A stretch of 12,374 bases of DNA, taken from positions 1 through 12,374 of the forward strand of contig CAXUEL010000089.1 of assembly GCA_964249915.1 (NCBI GenBank), written 5' to 3'. The notes below the pieces were generated by a model. The model saw only the letters and a list, made by a program, of their open reading frames with translations, was not told where the DNA came from and did no database searches. Every line of letters starts with the position of its first letter. Positions within the stretch are counted from its first letter, which is position 1. This document shows positions 7,187-12,374 of the stretch, one piece after another. The DNA comes from Lichenicola sp964249915 (GTDB lineage Bacteria; Pseudomonadota; Alphaproteobacteria; Acetobacterales; Acetobacteraceae). The position numbers were made by a program, and so were the translations under genes.

Positions 7187-7321
7187 GGTGGGTCGGGGAG
7201 CGGGCCTGCGGCGGGAATTAACCCTTTCTGCAGGATCGGCGTCCAGGATCGGGTCGATGCCGCCGGAGCCGGCCGGGAGTCGGACCGGCGGGACAGCGTC
7301 ACACCTCGTCGGGAGCCGCCC

Positions 7322-7513
7322 ATGAAGCCGCAGCGCGTCGTTCTCACCCCGGCACCCGGTGCCGTGTTCCTGCGCACCAGCGCGACCTCGGTCGAGATGA
7401 CCCCCGGCGAGGCGCTGCGCTTCTGCGAGGAGATCAGGTCGTGCATCCAGGTGGCGCTGGCCGCCCAGGACGGCTCTGCGCTGCGCCAGATGATGGGCCA
7501 GCTCCCGGGCTGA
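7322..7513 (+). CDS. Small hypothetical protein, 63 residues
   Basis: A short gene I do not recognise. The start ATG 7322 has GGGAG at 7311-7315 with a 6-nt spacer, which supports real translation. The first 20 residues (MKPQRVVLTPAPGAVFLRTS) look like a beta strand pair. Residues 24-60 (VEMTPGEALRFCEEIRSCIQ, then VALAAQDGSALRQMMGQLPG) form probable helices with two cysteines, C35 and C41. There is no signal peptide or membrane segment, so a small cytoplasmic protein is likely. It stands alone on the plus strand between the min operon and the convergent GntR gene, with a compact hairpin after its stop. No function is proposed. Doubt remains because short ORFs are common in high-GC DNA. Confidence 0.6.
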   Translation: MKPQRVVLTPAPGAVFLRTSATSVEMTPGEALRFCEEIRSCIQVALAAQDGSALRQMMGQLPG

Positions 7514-7519
7514 GCCCTG

Positions 7520-7535
7520 CCGGGCGGTCGCCCGG
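7520..7535. terminator. Bidirectional hairpin between convergent genes
   Basis: CCGGGC-ggtc-GCCCGG is a perfect 6-bp stem with a 4-nt loop. It fills most of the 23-bp gap between the stop of the 63-residue gene (7513) and the stop of the convergent GntR gene (7537). Being symmetric it could act on both transcripts. It lacks T-runs, so its strength is uncertain. Confidence 0.4.
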
Positions 7536-7536
7536 G

Positions 7537-8268
7537 TCAGAAGCCGGGCAGGTGCCGTTCCAGGCGCTGGTTGCCGTGGCTGATGTCCAGCAGGGCGGCG
7601 CTGCGGGCGGCGGCGGCGTCGCGGCGGCGCAGCGCGTCGAGCAGCCGGTCGTGCGGATGGCCGTCGCCGTCCAGCGGGCGCAGCGGGCGGTCGAAGCTGA
7701 GCGCGTAGAGCGGGCCGAGGCGCATCCACAGGCCTTCCAGGGTGCGCAGGATCAGCGGCGCCCGTCCGGCGCGGCAGACCAGGCGGTGGAAGGCGGCGTT
7801 GGCGTCGAGCATAGCTAGGTGCTGCTGGCGCAAGTGCGCGGCGACGCAGCGGGCGTTGACCTGCTCCAGCTCGTCGATCTGCGCGCCGTCGGCGAACTCC
7901 GCCCCCCGCTCGGCGGCGCCCGCGTCCAGGTCGCCGCGCATGGCGGCGAGCTCGCCGAAGTCGGCCCGGTTCATCACCGGCACGATCGCCGAGCCGCGCT
8001 CGTCGAGGCAGAGCGCCTGCTCCGACACCAGCCGGAGCAGCGCCTCGCGCACCGGGGTCGGGCTCAGGCCCAGCTCGGCGGCCAGCGGGCGGAGAATCAG
8101 GCGGTGCCCGGGACGCAGCCGGCTGGAGGTCAGGGAGCGGCGGATCTGCGCGTAGGCACGCTGGCTGAGGCTGTCGCGGCCGCCTTCGGCGCCGGGCGAG
8201 GTCGGCAGCAGGCCGGTCCCGTCATGCGCCGCAGCGTCGGCCACGTCGGCAAGCACTCGATCGTTCAC
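7537..8268 (-). CDS. GntR-family transcriptional regulator, FCD type
   Basis: Ligand-responsive DNA-binding regulator of 243 residues. The N-terminal winged helix-turn-helix (about 34-98) contains LSQRAYAQIRRSLTSSRLRP and PLAAELGLSPTPVREALLRL, the classic GntR recognition helix, followed by wing residues RGSAIVPV. The C-terminal all-helical FCD domain (about 104-235) carries NAAFHRLV (N157, H161), PHDRLLDALRRRD (H206) and H231. These are the positions that usually bind a metal and an organic-acid ligand. Asn replaces the commonest Asp at the first site. The start is GTG 8268, with no strong ribosome site; GTG 8256 is an alternative. The first 30 residues are poorly conserved in such proteins. 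Dyads upstream (8335-8347) could be its own operator. Which genes it controls is unknown; the neighbouring transporter is a candidate. Confidence 0.93.
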   Translation of the reverse strand: MNDRVLADVADAAAHDGTGLLPTSPGAEGGRDSLSQRAYAQIRRSLTSSRLRPGHRLILRPLAAELGLSPTPVREALLRLVSEQALCLDERGSAIVPVMNRADFGELAAMRGDLDAGAAERGAEFADGAQIDELEQVNARCVAAHLRQQHLAMLDANAAFHRLVCRAGRAPLILRTLEGLWMRLGPLYALSFDRPLRPLDGDGHPHDRLLDALRRRDAAAARSAALLDISHGNQRLERHLPGF

Positions 8269-8290
8269 GGCCGGCCGCCCATCCCTGTGC

Positions 8291-8316
8291 CCGCTCCGCC
8301 GGGCGGAACGGAGCGG
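8291..8316. repeat. Inverted repeat upstream of the GntR gene
   Basis: CCGCTCC (8291-8297) and GGAGCGG (8310-8316) form a perfect 7-bp dyad with a 12-nt spacer, just upstream of the GTG 8268 start. It lies in the GntR leader and could fold in its mRNA or serve as a protein site. Confidence 0.4.
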
Positions 8317-8334
8317 TTTCGTCGTTTCGTTGGC

Positions 8335-8347
8335 GTTTGTAACAAAC
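8335..8347. promoter_or_regulatory. Palindrome, possible GntR operator
   Basis: GTTTGT-A-ACAAAC is a perfect 6-bp dyad about a single central base, 67 bp upstream of the GntR start. The A/T-rich arms stand out from the high-GC surroundings. GntR proteins bind short GT...AC dyads, but the central spacing here (GT-A-AC) is tighter than the usual consensus, so assignment to this regulator is tentative. Confidence 0.4.
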
Positions 8348-8360
8348 CGGATGGCCGGTT
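8345..8360 (-). terminator. Candidate terminator of the ABC transporter gene
   Basis: Read on the minus strand, AACCGG-ccat-CCGGTT is a 6-bp stem with a 4-nt loop followed by TTTGTT. This gives the hairpin-plus-T layout of an intrinsic terminator about 70 nt after the transporter stop. It overlaps the 8335-8347 palindrome by 3 bp. Confidence 0.45.
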
Positions 8361-8428
8361 GTGAAGCGGCGCGCGTTGCAATCCAGGGTCCTGATCCGCC
8401 GGCATCCGGTGGTGCGATGCTGGCACCG

Positions 8429-10252
<1,824 letters not shown>

Positions 10253-10258
10253 GCGCCA

Positions 10259-10265
10259 TCCTTCC
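10259..10265 (-). promoter_or_regulatory. Ribosome binding site deciding the ABC transporter start
   Basis: On the minus strand GGAAGGA, a 6-nt spacer (TGGCGC) and ATG 10252 form a strong initiation site. The upstream GTG at 10288 lacks one, so the 12 extra residues are probably not translated. Confidence 0.7.
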
Positions 10266-10405
10266 GGTCGAACCGGGGCTTCGGGCACGGACGGGCCGTC
10301 AACGGTTCGGTCATCACGACTAGTTCACCCGCCCGTGTTCGTCATCGCCAACAAAATGCCTCGTTCCGGACGTTGATTGAGAACCACAGTCCGCAAGGAG
10401 CATAC

Positions 10406-11473
10406 ATGCGCATCGCCCAGATTGCCCCTCTCCACGAGGCCGTGCCGCCGAAGCTGTATGGCGGCACCGAGCGTGTTGTATCGTTCCTGACGGAGGAGCT
10501 GGTCAATCTCGGGCACGACGTGACCCTGTTCGCCAGCGGCGACAGCGTGACGGAGGCCAACCTGCATGCCTGCTGGCCACGCGCGCTGCGGCTGGACCCG
10601 GCGATCCGCGACCCGATCGCGCCGCACATGCTGATGATGGAGCAGGTGGCGCAGCGGCTGGACCGGTTCGACGTGCTGCACTTCCACATGGACTACTGGC
10701 CGTTCACCCACTTCTCGCGCCAGCCGGTGCCCTGCGTCACCACCATGCACGGCCGGCTCGACCTGCCCGAGCTGCAGCCGGTGTTCGACGCGTTTCCCGG
10801 GGTGCCGGTGGTGTCGATCTCCGACAGCCAGCGGCGTCCGCTCCACGGCGCCAACTTCGTGCGCACGGTGCTGCACGGGCTGCCGGAGCGCCTGCTCACG
10901 CCGCAGGGCAACCCGGACGGCAGCGACCGCTCCTACCTGGCCTTTCTCGGCCGCATCTGCCCGGAGAAGGGCGTGGACAAGGCGATCCGCATCGCCCGCG
11001 CGGTCGGCATCCCGCTCAAGATCGCGGCCAAGGTCGACAAGGTGGACGCGGAGTACTTCGAGACCGTGATCCGGCCGATGCTGGGCGCCGGGGTCGAGCT
11101 GATCGGCGAGATCAACGACGGCCAGAAGGCGGCGTTCCTGAGCGGCGCGCGCGGCCTCTTGATGCCGATCAACTGGCCGGAGCCGTTCGGGCTGGTGATG
11201 ATCGAGGCGATGGCCTGCGGCACGCCGGTGATCGCGTTCAACCGCGGCTCGGTGCCCGAGGTGATCGAGGACGGGCTGACGGGCTTGATCGTCGAGGACG
11301 AGACCAGCGCGATCGCCGCCATCTCGCGGCTGCACACGCTGCACCCGGCGGTGATCCGGGCCCGGTTCGAGCGCCGGTTCACCGCGCGCCGGATGGCGGA
11401 CGACTATCTCGCCGTCTACCGGCAGCTGGCGATGCAGCACCGGCCGAGCCTGCGCTTGGTGTCCAGGGAATAA
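10406..11473 (+). CDS. Glycosyltransferase family 4 (GT-B fold)
   Basis: Retaining sugar-nucleotide-dependent glycosyltransferase of 355 residues, normal for the family. The N-terminal domain opens with MRIAQIAPLHEAVPPKLYGG followed by TERVVSFLTEELVNLGHDVT, the glycine-rich loop of GT4 enzymes. FDVLHFHMDYW (88-98) and VTTMHGRLD are also typical. The C-terminal nucleotide-sugar-binding domain includes YLAFLGRICPEKGVDKAIRI (177-196) and EPFGLVMIEAMACGTPVIAF (259-278), whose E259/E267 pair is the E-x7-E signature. The start is ATG 10406 with AAGGAG (10395-10400) 5 nt upstream. Donor and acceptor are unknown; cell-envelope or exopolysaccharide glycans are the usual targets. It is divergent from the ABC exporter, so a shared role is possible but unproven. 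A much longer in-frame extension upstream is antisense to the transporter and not coding. Confidence 0.95.
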   Translation: MRIAQIAPLHEAVPPKLYGGTERVVSFLTEELVNLGHDVTLFASGDSVTEANLHACWPRALRLDPAIRDPIAPHMLMMEQVAQRLDRFDVLHFHMDYWPFTHFSRQPVPCVTTMHGRLDLPELQPVFDAFPGVPVVSISDSQRRPLHGANFVRTVLHGLPERLLTPQGNPDGSDRSYLAFLGRICPEKGVDKAIRIARAVGIPLKIAAKVDKVDAEYFETVIRPMLGAGVELIGEINDGQKAAFLSGARGLLMPINWPEPFGLVMIEAMACGTPVIAFNRGSVPEVIEDGLTGLIVEDETSAIAAISRLHTLHPAVIRARFERRFTARRMADDYLAVYRQLAMQHRPSLRLVSRE

Positions 11474-11482
11474 GACGGCATC

Positions 11483-11509
11483 GGGCCGGGCGGTGATTCG
11501 GTCCGGCCC
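11483..11509 (+). terminator. Candidate terminator after the glycosyltransferase gene
   Basis: GGGCCGG (11483-11489) and CCGGCCC (11503-11509) form a 7-bp GC stem with a 13-nt loop, 10 nt after the TAA stop. There is no T-run, so Rho-independent termination is uncertain. Confidence 0.4.
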
Positions 11510-11510
11510 C

Positions 11511-11530
11511 GTCCCGCGACGAGGCGGGAC
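11511..11530 (+). promoter_or_regulatory. Hairpin abutting the oxoprolinase start codon
   Basis: GTCCCGC-gacgag-GCGGGAC is a perfect 7-bp stem with a 6-nt loop. Its last base is directly before ATG 11531, and the likely ribosome site GAGG (11521-11524) spans the loop and the first stem base. Folding would hide part of the initiation region. Confidence 0.45.

Positions 11531-12374
<844 letters not shown>

Larger units (their letters stand above)
7017..7321. other. 305-bp intergenic region after minE
   Basis: No gene of ordinary size is seen here. In order it holds two hairpins just after minE (7023-7038 and 7039-7065), a less GC-rich stretch with a possible 11-codon ORF (7151-7186), a 9-bp tandem repeat CAGGATCGG at 7231-7239 and 7244-7252, and the ribosome site of the next small gene (7311-7315). 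An imperfect dyad GGCGGGGT...ACACCGCC lies around 7098-7120. No convincing promoter hexamers were found. The length is notable in this tightly packed window and suggests regulatory content. Confidence 0.5.

Overview
This is a GC-rich (roughly 70% by eye), densely packed bacterial chromosomal segment. A MinC-MinD-MinE operon places it in a Gram-negative rod, and the high GC, a 116-residue MinE and the oxoprolinase, FCD-GntR and HI0933 genes fit an alphaproteobacterium such as Acetobacteraceae/Rhodospirillales. That placement is inference from protein style, not a search result. No rRNA, tRNA, CRISPR array, insertion sequence or phage gene was seen. Twelve genes are well supported, plus one small hypothetical gene and one very short candidate ORF.

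Layout. Positions 2-424 hold the 3' end of a tetratricopeptide-repeat protein that enters from the left. At 550-1755 a PHBH-type FAD monooxygenase converges on, and overlaps by 28 bp, a minus-strand group of three genes. In transcription order these are a glutathione S-transferase (4890-4222), an HI0933/YhiN-type flavoprotein (about 4154-3027) and a class I/II aminotransferase (2942-1728). The flavoprotein is odd: its FAD-binding N-terminus is encoded upstream of the only ATG, in a frame with no ATG, GTG or TTG start.

Divergent from the GST, minC (5018-5776), minD (5839-6669) and minE (6666-7016) form a compact plus-strand operon that positions the division septum. minD and minE overlap as ATGA. 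A 305-bp stretch (7017-7321) follows. It contains two hairpins, a less GC-rich patch with a ribosome-site-preceded 11-codon ORF, and a short tandem repeat. It leads into a 63-residue hypothetical protein (7322-7513).

A compact hairpin at 7520-7535 separates that small gene from a convergent FCD-type GntR regulator (8268-7537). Upstream of the regulator lies an ABC half-transporter of the exporter type (10252-8429). The 160 bp between them carry three dyads that look like a regulator operator and a transporter terminator. A GT4 glycosyltransferase (10406-11473) is divergent from the transporter. After a two-hairpin gap a hydantoinase/5-oxoprolinase gene starts at 11531 and leaves the window on the right.

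Most of this is ordinary chromosome. I did not find a convincing new defence, mobile or biosynthetic system. The items most worth checking are the missing flavoprotein start codon, the possible leader peptide before the small hypothetical gene, and the dyads next to the GntR and oxoprolinase starts.
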